Positions 51,143-61,154 of a DNA stretch of 64,000 bases are shown piece by piece. The position numbers and the translations under genes are program-made. The stretch's first letter is position 1, and each line of letters begins with the position of its first letter. The DNA comes from an uncultured bacterium (lineage in GTDB: Bacteria > Krumholzibacteriota > Krumholzibacteriia > LZORAL124-64-63): the NCBI GenBank assembly GCA_937864225.1, contig CALMJK010000003.1, positions 1-64,000 of the forward strand, given 5' to 3'. Below the pieces are notes generated by a model. That model made no database searches. It worked only from the letters and a program-made list of their open reading frames with translations, and had not been told where the DNA came from.

Positions 51143-51748
51143 GTGTCTCTCATCAATTATTCGTCGCGCGAGATCAACTGCAAGATCGTCTACTACGGGC
51201 CCGGTCTGGGTGGCAAGACGACGAACATCCAGTACGTCTACGACAAGGTCGCGCCCGAGACGAAAGGCAAGCTGGTCACGCTCGCCACGGAAATGGACCG
51301 CACCCTCTTCTTCGACTTCCTGCCGCTGGAGCTCGGCACGGTGAAGGGGTTCAAGACGCGGTTCCACCTGTACACGGTGCCCGGCCAGGTCTATTACAAC
51401 GCCAGCCGCAAGCTGATTCTGCGCGGCGTGGACGGCATCGTGTTCGTGGCGGACTCCCAGGAGACGCGGTTCGACGCGAACATCGAATCGCTCTACAACC
51501 TGCACGAGAATCTCGCCGAGCACCGACTCGACCTCGCCAAGATCCCCTTCGTCATGCAGTACAACAAACGCGACCTCCCCGACGCGGTGCCGGTAAGCGA
51601 GCTGGACGAGGAGCTCAACCCGGAGGGGTACACGACGTTCGAGGCGGTCGCCTTCAAGGGCGTCGGCGTCTTCGATACCCTCAAGTGCGTGGCCAAATTG
51701 GTCCTGCGCAATCTGCAGTCCGATTCGCCGGTGACGGCGCAGCGCTGA
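51143..51748 (+). CDS. mglA: small Ras-like GTPase MglA
   Basis: MglA, 201 aa, the polarity-controlling small GTPase. P-loop [16 protein letters not shown], switch region with [16 protein letters not shown], then [16 protein letters not shown] in place of the usual DxxGQ, and the base-recognition NKRDLP. These are MglA-type features ([13 protein letters not shown]). MglA and MglB set cell polarity and drive gliding or pilus switching in Myxococcus; here they may control pili or other surface machines, not necessarily motility. GTG start at 51143 after GGGGAG. Confidence 0.95.
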   Translation: MSLINYSSREINCKIVYYGPGLGGKTTNIQYVYDKVAPETKGKLVTLATEMDRTLFFDFLPLELGTVKGFKTRFHLYTVPGQVYYNASRKLILRGVDGIVFVADSQETRFDANIESLYNLHENLAEHRLDLAKIPFVMQYNKRDLPDAVPVSELDEELNPEGYTTFEAVAFKGVGVFDTLKCVAKLVLRNLQSDSPVTAQR

Positions 51749-51778
51749 ACGGTCGCCGCGCGCAGAGCTCCGCTCCCG

Positions 51779-51807
51779 TTGACCCGACGCGAATCCTGGC
51801 CTATCCT
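51779..51807 (+). promoter_or_regulatory. candidate promoter of pgpA-cinA-thpR
   Basis: TTGACC (51779-51784), a 17-bp spacer and TATCCT (51802-51807), about 30 bp before the GTG of pgpA. Confidence 0.55.
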
Positions 51808-51836
51808 GCCCGCGCTCCCCTGCGGAAGGAGCGCGC

Positions 51837-52298
51837 GTGAGCCGCATCCTGATCTACCTGTTCGGCACCTTTGGGGGCGCGGGCTACGTGCCCGTCGCGC
51901 CCGCCACGGCGGCCAGCCTTGGCGTGGCCCTGCTTTGGTGGCTCGCCGGCCCGATGCCATTGCCATGGCAGGGAGTGTTGCTCGCGGCCGTTCTCGCGCT
52001 CGGCGTCCCGGTCGCGACGTGGCTGGAGGAGAGGCACGGGTCAGACCCGAGGTTGGTCGTGTGCGACGAAGTGGCGGGCATGCTCGTCACGTATTTCGGC
52101 GTCGCCACGGCTGGGCTGCCCGCCTGCCTGGCCGGTTTCTTCTGGTTCCGCGTCTTCGACATCCTGAAGCCTTTTCCGACGCGCCGGCTGGAATCGTTGC
52201 CGCGCGGATGGGGCATCATGGCTGACGACATCATGGCCGGCCTCTACGCGCAGGTCGCGCTGCGCCTCACCTTGCACTGGACGGGATGGGGAGCGTGA
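51837..52298 (+). CDS. pgpA: phosphatidylglycerophosphatase A
   Basis: PgpA, 153 aa, an inner-membrane enzyme that dephosphorylates phosphatidylglycerophosphate to phosphatidylglycerol. Family features: FGGAGYVPVAPATAASLGVA at the N terminus, the acidic motif DPRLVVCDEVAGMLVTYFG, and FWFRVFDILKPFPTRRLESL, then MADDIMAGLYAQ. Four hydrophobic segments. GTG start at 51837 after AAGGAGCGCGC. Its end overlaps the start of cinA. Confidence 0.94.
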   Translation: MSRILIYLFGTFGGAGYVPVAPATAASLGVALLWWLAGPMPLPWQGVLLAAVLALGVPVATWLEERHGSDPRLVVCDEVAGMLVTYFGVATAGLPACLAGFFWFRVFDILKPFPTRRLESLPRGWGIMADDIMAGLYAQVALRLTLHWTGWGA

Positions 52299-53599
52299 AC
52301 AAGGGACGCGGGGACTCTCCGCTCGGGGAGGCCTGGCTGGTGGCCGTGGGCGACGAATTGTTGCTCGGCCGCATCGCGGACACGAATTCGCAGGAGATTG
52401 CGCGACAGTTGACCGCGCGCGGCGTCGCCGTGCGCGGCGTGACGGTCGTGGGCGACGAGGTCGCCGCGATCGGCCGCGCGTTGGACGCGACGCCGTCCGG
52501 CGCGCTGGTGATCCTGAGCGGAGGTCTCGGGCCGACGCCGGACGACCTGACGCGAGAGGCGGTGGCGGCGTGGGCGAGAGTCCCGGTGGCGGAGTCGCCG
52601 CCGATCGCCGCTTTCCTACGCCAGCGCTGCGCGGCGCGCGGGGTGGCCTACGGCGAAGGCACGGCGCGGCAGGCGCAGTTGCCCGCGGGCCTGGACTGGC
52701 TTGCCAATCCGGTCGGCTCGGCGCCCGGGCTGTTTGGTGAACTCGGCGGCCGGATGCTGCTGCTGCTCCCGGGTGTCCCGAGCGAAATGCGGCCCTTGCT
52801 GGCCGAGGGCCTGGCGCGCCTGGAAGCGGCCGGCCTGCCCGTGGCGCGACCGGCGGTCCTGCTGCGCACCGCGCAGGTCGCCGAGAGCGTGCTTGCGGCA
52901 CTGTGCGACCCCCTGCGCCAGGCCGCTCCGGAACTGACCTGGTCGTGGTGGCTGGTGCGCTGGGGCGTCGACGTGCGCGTGTCGCTGCCCCCGGGCGTCG
53001 TCGATGGGGGGCGACTGGCCGAGGCCGCCGCGGCGTTGCGCGCGGCGCTCGGCGTGAGCGTCTACGCCGACGCGATGATCGATCTGCCCGCCGTCGTCCA
53101 GGATCTCCTGACGGCGCGCGCCGCCACGGTCGCGACGGCGGAGTCGTGCACGGCAGGGTTGGTGAGCGCGGCACTCACCGACCGGGCCGGCGCTTCAGAC
53201 TGTTTTCTGGGCGGCGTGGTCGCTTACGCCGATCGTCTCAAGCAGGATCTGGTCGACGTGCCGGCGGCGTTGCTGGCCGCGCACGGCGCCGTCAGCGGCG
53301 AGGTCGCCGGCGCGATGGCCGCGGGGATTCGCGCGCGCACTGGCGCCGACTACGGACTGGCCGTCACGGGCATTGCCGGCCCCGCGGGCGGCGGCGCGAC
53401 GAAACCGGTCGGCACGACCTGGATCGCCTGCGACGCGCGCGGGCATCTGCACGTTCGCTGCTATCGTTTTCCCGCCGATCGCGGCCGCAATCGCCAACTC
53501 GCCGTGGCGGCCGCGCTCGACACGCTGCGGCGCGTCCTGCGCGTGGACGACGACGCGAGGGCGCCCTGGGCGGAACTCGACACGTGGAGCCGGCCGTGA
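52286..53599 (+). CDS. cinA: CinA-family protein (competence/damage-inducible; NMN amidohydrolase)
   Basis: A 437-aa two-domain CinA. The N-terminal COG1058 domain (AVGDELLLGRIADTNSQEIA, SGGLGPTPDDLTREAVA, LLLLPGVPSEMRPL) resembles MoaB/Mog and has ADP-ribose pyrophosphatase activity in relatives. The C-terminal PncC domain (ATAESCTAGLVSAALTDRAG, VTGIAGPAGGGATKPVGTTW) deamidates NMN. With nadA elsewhere in the window it belongs to NAD metabolism. The ATG at 52286 overlaps pgpA by 13 bp; a GTG at 52295 (GTGA overlap, with GGGGAG upstream) is an equally good start. A GTGA overlap with thpR follows. Confidence 0.94.
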   Translation: MGSVNKGRGDSPLGEAWLVAVGDELLLGRIADTNSQEIARQLTARGVAVRGVTVVGDEVAAIGRALDATPSGALVILSGGLGPTPDDLTREAVAAWARVPVAESPPIAAFLRQRCAARGVAYGEGTARQAQLPAGLDWLANPVGSAPGLFGELGGRMLLLLPGVPSEMRPLLAEGLARLEAAGLPVARPAVLLRTAQVAESVLAALCDPLRQAAPELTWSWWLVRWGVDVRVSLPPGVVDGGRLAEAAAALRAALGVSVYADAMIDLPAVVQDLLTARAATVATAESCTAGLVSAALTDRAGASDCFLGGVVAYADRLKQDLVDVPAALLAAHGAVSGEVAGAMAAGIRARTGADYGLAVTGIAGPAGGGATKPVGTTWIACDARGHLHVRCYRFPADRGRNRQLAVAAALDTLRRVLRVDDDARAPWAELDTWSRP

Positions 53600-54159
53600 G
53601 GCTCTTTGTCGCCGTCGATCCGGGGGAGCGTTTTCGCGCCCAACTGGCCACGCGGCTTGACGTCTGGCGCGAGCATCTGCGGATCGGCTGGGTCGAAGCC
53701 CGGAACCTGCACTTGACGCTGCGCTACTTGGGCGAGCTGCCCGTCGCGGCAGCGCAGGCGCTGGCCCCGGCGCTGCGCTCGGCGGCGGCGGGACGACGAA
53801 CCTTCACGCTGCGACCAGGCGGGCTGGCCGCGTTCCCACACCTGCGGGATCCCCGGGTCCTTTTCTTGCAAGTGCACGGCAACGGCGCTCTCGAGGAGCT
53901 GGCGGCGGCCGTGCGGGTTGCAACCGATCCCCTCCTGCCGCCGGAGCAGCGCGACACCAAGCCGTTTCGCGCCCATTTGACGCTGGCGCGGGTCAAGCGG
54001 CCGCTCTCGGCCGCGGAGGCGCGCTTCTTGGCTGCCATGGACGCCGGCGCTTGGGACCCGCTGCCGGTGGCTGACATCCGCCTCGTGCGCAGCGTGCTGG
54101 GCTCCGGCGGCCCCGTCTACACGGAGCTGATGAGCGTCCCGTTGCTCCCCGGCGGGTAG
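53596..54159 (+). CDS. thpR: RNA 2',3'-cyclic phosphodiesterase
   Basis: ThpR/LigT, 187 aa, of the 2H phosphoesterase superfamily, which opens 2',3'-cyclic phosphates at RNA ends. Both HxTx motifs are present: [12 protein letters not shown] (near residue 39) and [13 protein letters not shown] (near residue 128). The N-terminal [16 protein letters not shown] is typical. GTG start at 53596 overlapping the cinA stop. Length is normal. It is often found next to cinA and recA, as here. Confidence 0.94.
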   Translation: MRLFVAVDPGERFRAQLATRLDVWREHLRIGWVEARNLHLTLRYLGELPVAAAQALAPALRSAAAGRRTFTLRPGGLAAFPHLRDPRVLFLQVHGNGALEELAAAVRVATDPLLPPEQRDTKPFRAHLTLARVKRPLSAAEARFLAAMDAGAWDPLPVADIRLVRSVLGSGGPVYTELMSVPLLPGG

Positions 54160-54311
54160 ATCCGGTCGCGGGTGGTTGCGTCCGCCTCCGGACCGTGCTA
54201 CCGTCCCGTCGCCGCCATTTGACCGGCGCGGCGGGGCGGCTGTCTGCGCCGGCCCTGGAGCGCGTCCCGAAAGCCCTCCCGGAGCGACCCGCACCCGAAG
54301 GAGAAGACGAC

Positions 54312-55421
<1,110 letters not shown>

Positions 55422-55424
55422 CCG

Positions 55425-56099
55425 ATGGCGGCGGGCGGGGCGCTGGTCCTGCTCGAGATCCGTCGCGGTGAACGGATCGCGGCGGTGCTGTTGAGTAACG
55501 GCGAGACGCTCGAAGTGGCGCCGGAAGCGCTGCCGCCGGATCTGCCCGCGGCGGGGACCGAGGTCTCCGCCGCGCTGCTTGAGAGCCTGCGCGAAGCGGC
55601 CGCCCGCAAGCGGGTCGCCCGGCGCGTCTTCGAACTGCTCGGCCAGAGGCTGCGCAGCGTGGCGCGCCTGAGTGCGAAACTGACCGCCGAAGGGTTCGCG
55701 CCCTCGGCCGTGGCGGCGGTGCTCGAGCAGTTCGCGCGCGAGGGACTGGTCGACGACCGTGGCTTCGCGGAGGCGTTCTGCCGCGATGCCTTGCGAGCGC
55801 GCGCCGTCGGCAGCCTCTGGTTGCGGGCCCGTCTCGCGGCGCAGGGCGTGGGAGCCGCGGACGCCCAAGCCGCGTTGAGCAGCGTGCTGCCGCCTGGCGT
55901 GGAGGCGGAACAGGCGCGTTGCGCGGCGGCCAAGCGCTGGCGCCGGCTGGAGGAGCGAGGCCCGGCGGCGCAGGCGAAGGTGGCGCGTTTTCTGGTCGCG
56001 CGGGGCTTTCCGCCAGCGCTGGCGCGCCGGGCGGCGCGAGAGACGGTTCCCGACGATCCCGTCTCGGACCAGGACGATTCTCAGGAGGAGGAGTGGTGA
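55425..56099 (+). CDS. recX: regulatory protein RecX
   Basis: RecX, 224 aa, binds and restrains RecA filaments. The three-helix repeats are visible: ARRVFELLGQRLRSVARLSA with LTAEGFAPSAVAAVLEQFAR, then GLVDDRGFAEAFCRDALRAR and a third near KVARFLVARGFPPALARRAA. An N-terminal 60-residue β-rich part (GALVLLEIRRGERIAAVLLS) is as in many longer RecX proteins. The acidic tail [11 protein letters not shown] is unusual. The stop overlaps the GTG of rfbD. Confidence 0.9.
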   Translation: MAAGGALVLLEIRRGERIAAVLLSNGETLEVAPEALPPDLPAAGTEVSAALLESLREAAARKRVARRVFELLGQRLRSVARLSAKLTAEGFAPSAVAAVLEQFAREGLVDDRGFAEAFCRDALRARAVGSLWLRARLAAQGVGAADAQAALSSVLPPGVEAEQARCAAAKRWRRLEERGPAAQAKVARFLVARGFPPALARRAARETVPDDPVSDQDDSQEEEW

Positions 56100-56968
56100 A
56101 GGTCCTGGTCACCGGAGGGGCCGGCATGCTCGGCCGAGCATGCCTGGCGACGATGCGGGAGCGGCACGCGGTCGTTGGCGTGGATCTGCCCGATGGTGAC
56201 CTTACCCTGCCAGGCGTCGCGGCGAGCCTGATGTCGCGACACCGGCCGGATTGGGTCGTGCACACGGCCGCCTTCACCGACGTCGATGGAGCCGAGACGC
56301 AGGCCGAGCGCGCCTTCGCGGTGAACGCGACGGCGACCGCCCACCTCGCGCGCGCCTGTGCCGAGGCGGGCGCCGGCTTGAGCTACCTGAGCACGGACTA
56401 TGTCTTTCCCGGCGACAATCCGGAAGGCTACGGAGAGGAATCGCCGCGAGCGCCTATCAATCACTACGGTCAGACCAAGGCGCGCGGCGAGGAGGCCGTG
56501 GAGGCGGCTGGCGGTCGCTGGCAGATCGTGCGGACGAGTTGGCTGTTCGGCCCGGGATCGAAGAATTTCGTGCTGTCGATCCAGAAGGCGCTGGCCGCGC
56601 GCTCCCAGGTGCGCGTCGTGGCCGATCAGACCGGGTGCCCGACCTACGCGCCGGACCTGGCCGCCGTCCTGCTGTTCCTGCTGGAGAACGGCACGCCGGG
56701 GATCTACCATGCCACGAATCGGGGATCTTGCACCTGGTTTGGCTTTGCACGCGAGATCGCGCGCCAAACGGGGCACGATCCGCGACGAGTGATGGCGTGC
56801 GCGACCGCGGACTGGCCGACCTCCGCACGCCGGCCTGCCTGCTCGATCCTGCTCAGCCGGCGTCTCGAGGACGTCGACTGTCCGCAACGTCCGCCGTGGG
56901 AGCAAGCGCTCGCGGCTTATTTGGCTTGGTTGGAACGCCATCAGCCGCTGCGAGCGGGGGAGGAGTGA
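56096..56968 (+). CDS. rfbD: dTDP-4-dehydrorhamnose reductase
   Basis: RfbD-type short-chain reductase, 290 aa, the last step in dTDP-L-rhamnose synthesis. The cofactor site is [31 protein letters not shown] and the catalytic pair in [14 protein letters not shown] (YxxxK), with STDYVFPG before it, are typical; the substrate-binding end has [15 protein letters not shown]. rfbA, rfbB and rfbC are not in the window, so the pathway must be completed elsewhere. GTG start overlapping the recX stop, with AGGAGGAG just upstream. It heads the envelope-sugar gene run. Confidence 0.9.
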   Translation: MKVLVTGGAGMLGRACLATMRERHAVVGVDLPDGDLTLPGVAASLMSRHRPDWVVHTAAFTDVDGAETQAERAFAVNATATAHLARACAEAGAGLSYLSTDYVFPGDNPEGYGEESPRAPINHYGQTKARGEEAVEAAGGRWQIVRTSWLFGPGSKNFVLSIQKALAARSQVRVVADQTGCPTYAPDLAAVLLFLLENGTPGIYHATNRGSCTWFGFAREIARQTGHDPRRVMACATADWPTSARRPACSILLSRRLEDVDCPQRPPWEQALAAYLAWLERHQPLRAGEE

Positions 56969-57600
56969 CGATCGTGGTCGAGCCCGGACGAGCGTCTCCC
57001 GAACCGGACGCGCTGGCTTGTCTGATCGAAATCGCGGCGGAACTGCGCGGAGTCCTCGCCGATCTGGGGCCGCGCCAAGCGGCGGCCGTGGCCGAGTTGG
57101 CGGCCGCCGTGCGCGCCGCCTGGGCGGGTGGCGGGACCTTTTGGTTGTGCGGCAACGGAGGCAGCGCGGCCGACGCCCAGCACATCGCTGCCGAACTGGT
57201 CGGGCGCTTCCTGAGGGAACGCCCGGGCCGCAGAGCGCACGCGCTCACCGTGAACAGCTCGGTCCTCACCGCCGTGGCCAACGACTACGGCTACGACGCC
57301 GTGTTCGCCCGGCAGGTGGAGGCGCTCGCCCGGCCCGGCGACGTTCTGTTGGTCATCAGCACGTCGGGCAATTCGGCCAACTGTGTACGGGCGGTGGAGG
57401 CGGCTCGGCGCGCTGGCGTCGCGGTGCACGGCTTTCTCGGTGGGGACGGGGGCAGGTTGCTCGGTCTCGTGGACGACGCTTTCGTCGCGCCCTCGCTCGC
57501 GACGCCGCGAATCCAAGAGTTGCACATCATGATGGGGCACCTGTTGTGCCGTCTGCTCGAGGGCGGGTCCGGGTCGGCGGCGGAGCGGGGCGATGGCTGA
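56965..57600 (+). CDS. gmhA: SIS-domain phosphoheptose isomerase (GmhA-like)
   Basis: A GmhA-like isomerase, 211 aa, expected to convert sedoheptulose 7-phosphate to D-glycero-heptose 7-phosphate for lipopolysaccharide inner core or surface polymers. The SIS fold motifs are present: [20 protein letters not shown] (active-site Gly-Ser loop), [20 protein letters not shown], and [18 protein letters not shown], and [18 protein letters not shown] at the end with catalytic Glu and His. GTG at 56965 overlaps the rfbD stop; a GTG at 56974 has better spacing to GGAGGAG. It overlaps the glycosyltransferase gene by 8 bp. Confidence 0.9.
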   Translation: MTIVVEPGRASPEPDALACLIEIAAELRGVLADLGPRQAAAVAELAAAVRAAWAGGGTFWLCGNGGSAADAQHIAAELVGRFLRERPGRRAHALTVNSSVLTAVANDYGYDAVFARQVEALARPGDVLLVISTSGNSANCVRAVEAARRAGVAVHGFLGGDGGRLLGLVDDAFVAPSLATPRIQELHIMMGHLLCRLLEGGSGSAAERGDG

Positions 57601-58777
57601 CGGCGATCTTCTGCCCGGGGCGCGCGTCGCTCTGGTTCACGATTGGCTGACGGGAATGCGCGGCGGCGAGAAGGTGCTCGAGGTCATCGCGGAGCTCTTC
57701 CCGGGCGCGGACCTGTTCACCCTGCTGCACGTGCGTGGCAGCGTCAGCCCCGTGATCGAGCGGCGCCGGGTCCGCACTTCGTTCATCCAACGCCTGCCGG
57801 GGATCTACAGCAAATACCGCTGGGCCTTGCCGCTCTTTCCCCGGGCGATCGAATCCTTCAATTTCTCTGGCTACGATCTCGTGCTATCGAGCAGCCACTG
57901 CGTTGCCAAGGCGGCGCGGGCAGGCAAGCATGCCCTGTCCGTCTGTTACTGCCACACGCCGATGCGCTACATCTGGTCGTCGTTCGATGAGTACTTCGGC
58001 CGTCAGCCGCCGCCGCTGCGCTGGATGATCGGCCGCGTCGCCGCACGCTTGCGCCGGTGGGACCGGGAATCGGCGTCGCGCGTGCACGTGTGGTTCGCCA
58101 ACTCCTCCGCGGTCCGGCGGCGCATCCTCGACTGCTATGGGGTGCCCGGAGGCGCCGTCGAGGTAATCCACCCGCCCGTGGACCTTGCTCTGTTCCGAAT
58201 CGGAACGGTGGGTGAACCGCCGGCGGGTCTGGCATCGCGGTCTTATGATCTGGTCGTGTCGGCGCTGGTTCCGTACAAGCGCGTGGACCTCGCCGTCGCG
58301 GCCGCCCGCCGCGCCGGGCGGCGCCTGGTCGTTGTGGGCAAGGGCCCCGAGGAGGCTCGCTTGCGCCGCTTGGCGACCCAGGTCCCCGGGCGCGGCGAAG
58401 TCAGATTCCTGGGCGAGGTGACAGCGGCGCAACTGCCGGCTCTCTACGCGCACTGCCGGGCCTTTGTCTTTCCGGGACTGGAGGATTTCGGGATCACGCC
58501 GCTCGAAGCCACGGCTTGCGGGAGACCGGTGGTCGCCTTCCGGGCCGGCGGAGCCCTGGATACCGTGCTGGAAGGATTAAACGGCATCTTCTTCGCCGAG
58601 CAGTCAGTGGAGACGCTGGCCGCCGCTCTCGGGGATGCGCGTCTCGACGGCGTCTGGGACGCCGATGCGATGGGTGCGCACGCCGCGCGCTTCGGTCGCG
58701 AGCGCTTTCGCCGGGAATTCGCGGCGCGCTTGGGCGAAGCGTGGGCGCGCCGGGAGCGGGGAGGCGCGCATGCTTGA
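57593..58777 (+). CDS. GT4-family glycosyltransferase
   Basis: A 394-aa retaining glycosyltransferase with GT-B fold, family GT4. N-terminal Rossmann half with [20 protein letters not shown] and [19 protein letters not shown]; the C-terminal half has the donor-binding block ([26 protein letters not shown]) and the EX7E-like motif [20 protein letters not shown]. It likely adds a sugar to a lipid-linked oligosaccharide; donor and acceptor cannot be told. The ATG at 57593 overlaps gmhA and its end overlaps the next gene by 8 bp. Confidence 0.92.
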   Translation: MADGDLLPGARVALVHDWLTGMRGGEKVLEVIAELFPGADLFTLLHVRGSVSPVIERRRVRTSFIQRLPGIYSKYRWALPLFPRAIESFNFSGYDLVLSSSHCVAKAARAGKHALSVCYCHTPMRYIWSSFDEYFGRQPPPLRWMIGRVAARLRRWDRESASRVHVWFANSSAVRRRILDCYGVPGGAVEVIHPPVDLALFRIGTVGEPPAGLASRSYDLVVSALVPYKRVDLAVAAARRAGRRLVVVGKGPEEARLRRLATQVPGRGEVRFLGEVTAAQLPALYAHCRAFVFPGLEDFGITPLEATACGRPVVAFRAGGALDTVLEGLNGIFFAEQSVETLAAALGDARLDGVWDADAMGAHAARFGRERFRREFAARLGEAWARRERGGAHA

Positions 58778-60200
58778 GCCGAAGCGGCGGCGAGTCCGGC
58801 TTTTGCGGCCGGCGGCACTCATTGTCGCCGATCTGTTGGCGTTGGAAACGGCGTTCCTGGCCACCTACTGGTTTCGTTTCCACGCGGGGATCTGGCCGGT
58901 CCCGTTGGGCGTGCCTCCGCTGGGCTTGTACGTGCTGACAAGTCTCGTCGTGCTTGCCGTGATGTTTTTTCTGTTCTACGCGCGGGGGCTCTATGGAGCG
59001 CGGGCCGCGCTTTCGTTCGAGGAGGAGTCGGCCGAGCTGCTGCGCGGTGTCGTGCAGGGCAGCCTGCTCGTGCTGGCCATGGCGTTTTTCTTCCGGCGCG
59101 CCACATACAGCCGCTCATTTTTCGGCCTCTTTTTTCTCTCCTGCTTCGCGGCCCTGGTGATGGCGCGCGCCGTGGCACGGTCGTTCGTCCGCCGTCTTCT
59201 GAGCCAGGGAATCGGCAACCGGCGCCTCTTGCTGGTCGGAAGCAGCCCCATGCGCGAGCGGGTCGCGCGCGCGGCGCTCGCCTGCCCGGAGCTGGGGCTC
59301 AAGGTGATTGGCTGGATCGACACCGAAAATCGCGAAGGCGGTAACGAGTCGAGGCCGCGCGACGGCACGGCACTAGAGCGGTTGGGGTACTTCGCCGATT
59401 TGGCGAACTTGGTGCGTGAGTGCGATGTCGACGTGGTCGTGCTCACGCTCCCGTTCGCCGATTTGGGACTCGTGGCGCGGGCCACGGAAGAGTTGGCCGA
59501 CCTGAAAGTGGATGTCCAACTTGTGCCTGATCTGCTGGCGCTGCGCACGAGTCGCATGCGCTTGACCGAAGTGACGGGCATCCCGTTCTTCTCGGTGCGG
59601 GAAAGCGCGCTCAGCGAGGCGGACCGGATCGTCAAGCGCACGTTTGACATAGTGGTCGCTACGTTCGTGATGATCCTGATGGCGCCCGTGTTCGGTTTGC
59701 TGAGCCTGTTGGTGTGGCTTTCCTCGCGCGGTCCCGTGTTCTACGGGCAGGAGAGAGTCGGGCGCGACGGGCGCGAGTTTCGAATGCTCAAATTCCGCAC
59801 CATGCGGGTCGATGCGGAGAACGGCAGCGGACCGGTCTGGGCGATCAAGGGCGACCCGCGCGTGACCGCCGTGGGACGCGTCCTGCGGCGATTCAGCCTG
59901 GACGAATTACCCCAGCTCTGGAATGTGCTGCGAGGAGACATGAGCTTGGTTGGGCCCAGGCCGGAGCGGCGAGTCTTCGTGGCGGAGTTCAGTCGCTTGC
60001 TGCCGCGCTATTTCGAGCGCCACCGAGTCCGCTCGGGGCTTACGGGCTGGGCGCAGGTGAACGGCTTGCGCGGCAACACGAGCATCGAGGAACGGACGCT
60101 CTACGATCTGTATTACGTGGAGAACTGGTCTCTGGCCCTCGACATCCGGATATTGTTGATGACCGCGCATCACGTCTTGCGCGGGGAGAACGCGTACTGA
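58770..60200 (+). CDS. polyprenyl-phosphate hexose-1-phosphate transferase (WbaP/PssY-like)
   Basis: A 476-aa initiating enzyme for exopolysaccharide or O-antigen synthesis that moves a sugar phosphate from a UDP-sugar to undecaprenyl phosphate. Four or five membrane helices in the first 160 residues (LYVLTSLVVLAVMFFLFYAR, FFGLFFLSCFAALVMARAVA), a CoA-binding-like domain (NRRLLLVGSSPMRERVARAA), then a re-entrant helix (FDIVVATFVMILMAPVFGLL) and the catalytic sugar-transferase domain: GPVFYGQERVGRDGREF, DELPQLWNVLRGDMSLVGPR and PE, GLTGWAQVNGLRG. The ATG at 58770 follows GGGGAGG. Polysaccharide cluster context agrees. Confidence 0.93.
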   Translation: MLEPKRRRVRLLRPAALIVADLLALETAFLATYWFRFHAGIWPVPLGVPPLGLYVLTSLVVLAVMFFLFYARGLYGARAALSFEEESAELLRGVVQGSLLVLAMAFFFRRATYSRSFFGLFFLSCFAALVMARAVARSFVRRLLSQGIGNRRLLLVGSSPMRERVARAALACPELGLKVIGWIDTENREGGNESRPRDGTALERLGYFADLANLVRECDVDVVVLTLPFADLGLVARATEELADLKVDVQLVPDLLALRTSRMRLTEVTGIPFFSVRESALSEADRIVKRTFDIVVATFVMILMAPVFGLLSLLVWLSSRGPVFYGQERVGRDGREFRMLKFRTMRVDAENGSGPVWAIKGDPRVTAVGRVLRRFSLDELPQLWNVLRGDMSLVGPRPERRVFVAEFSRLLPRYFERHRVRSGLTGWAQVNGLRGNTSIEERTLYDLYYVENWSLALDIRILLMTAHHVLRGENAY

Positions 60201-60231
60201 GCGCCGCCTCTGGCGCGACGGAGCGGCCGCG

Positions 60232-61128
60232 ATGGCAATCTTGAAGGCGTTTCTGGAGAGCATGCGCCCGCGGCAGTGGACGAAGAACGTCGTCCTATTC
60301 GCCGGCGTGATCTTCTCGCAAACGGTGAATGAGAGGGAATTCCTGTTGCGGGCGGTTGCCGGCTGCCTGGTCTTTTGTTTCGCTTCGGGCGCGATTTATG
60401 TGTTGAACGACGCGGCGGATGTCGATCTCGATCGCCAGCACCCTTACAAAAAGGACCGGCCGATCGCGTCCGGACGCTTGACCGTGCGGGTGGCAAGACG
60501 GTTGGCGGGCTTGCTGGCGCTCGCCTGTCTGGCCTGCGGCGTCGCGTTGGGTCCGAGCTTCGCCGCGACCGCGGGTCTGTTCCTGCTGTTGAACATCGCC
60601 TACACCAACGTGACCAAGCGGATGGTCATCCTGGATGTGGTCAGCATCGCGCTGAGCTTCGTTTTGCGCGCCGTGGCCAGCGTGGAAGTCCTGCGCCCGG
60701 CAGCGCCCGGCATCAAGCTCTCGAACTGGCTCATCCTCTGCACGTTTTTCCTCTCTCTGTTTCTGGGCTTCGCCAAGCGCCGCAGCGAACTGAGGAAGGT
60801 CAAGCCGATCGGTACCGATACGCGCCCGGTGCTGGCCGTGTACACGGAAGGGCTGCTCAACAGTCTGATCGGCATCACCTTCACGATGACCCTGATGGTC
60901 TACACTCTCTACACGGTGTGGCCGGGCACCGTCGAGCATTTCGGAACCACGAAGCTCGTCTACACCCTGCCGTTCGTGTTTTACGGCATGGGACGTTACC
61001 TGTATCTTGTCTACCACGGCGAACAAGGCGGACGCCCCCATGAGATTCTGCTGAACGATCTGGCGATTCAAGTCGCCGTTCTCGGCTGGGTGGCCGTGGT
61101 TTTCTTGCTGATCGACCTACGCTCCTGA
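60232..61128 (+). CDS. UbiA-family decaprenyl-phosphate phosphoribosyltransferase-like
   Basis: A 298-aa inner-membrane prenyltransferase of the UbiA superfamily, eight or nine helices. The first Asp-rich motif NDAADVDLDRQHPYKKDRPI and the second near RRSELRK(x)n match the DPPR synthase (Rv3806c) branch, as do RPRQWTKNVVLFAG at the N terminus and TLYTVWPGTVEHFGTTKLVY. DPPR synthase makes decaprenylphosphoryl-5-phosphoribose, the source of arabinosyl donors; Gram-negative homologues sit in polysaccharide or O-antigen loci. The next step (DprE1/DprE2) is not in the window. It begins with ATG at 60232, about 30 bp after the previous stop. Confidence 0.88.
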   Translation: MAILKAFLESMRPRQWTKNVVLFAGVIFSQTVNEREFLLRAVAGCLVFCFASGAIYVLNDAADVDLDRQHPYKKDRPIASGRLTVRVARRLAGLLALACLACGVALGPSFAATAGLFLLLNIAYTNVTKRMVILDVVSIALSFVLRAVASVEVLRPAAPGIKLSNWLILCTFFLSLFLGFAKRRSELRKVKPIGTDTRPVLAVYTEGLLNSLIGITFTMTLMVYTLYTVWPGTVEHFGTTKLVYTLPFVFYGMGRYLYLVYHGEQGGRPHEILLNDLAIQVAVLGWVAVVFLLIDLRS

Positions 61129-61154
61129 GTGCGGCCTGAGAAAGGAATGCTGAA

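Noticed and set aside
54176-54311. Possible SOS box or strong promoter before recA
   Set aside because: Only a weak TTGCGT-17-TACCGT pair is visible and no LexA-type palindrome; too weak to annotate.
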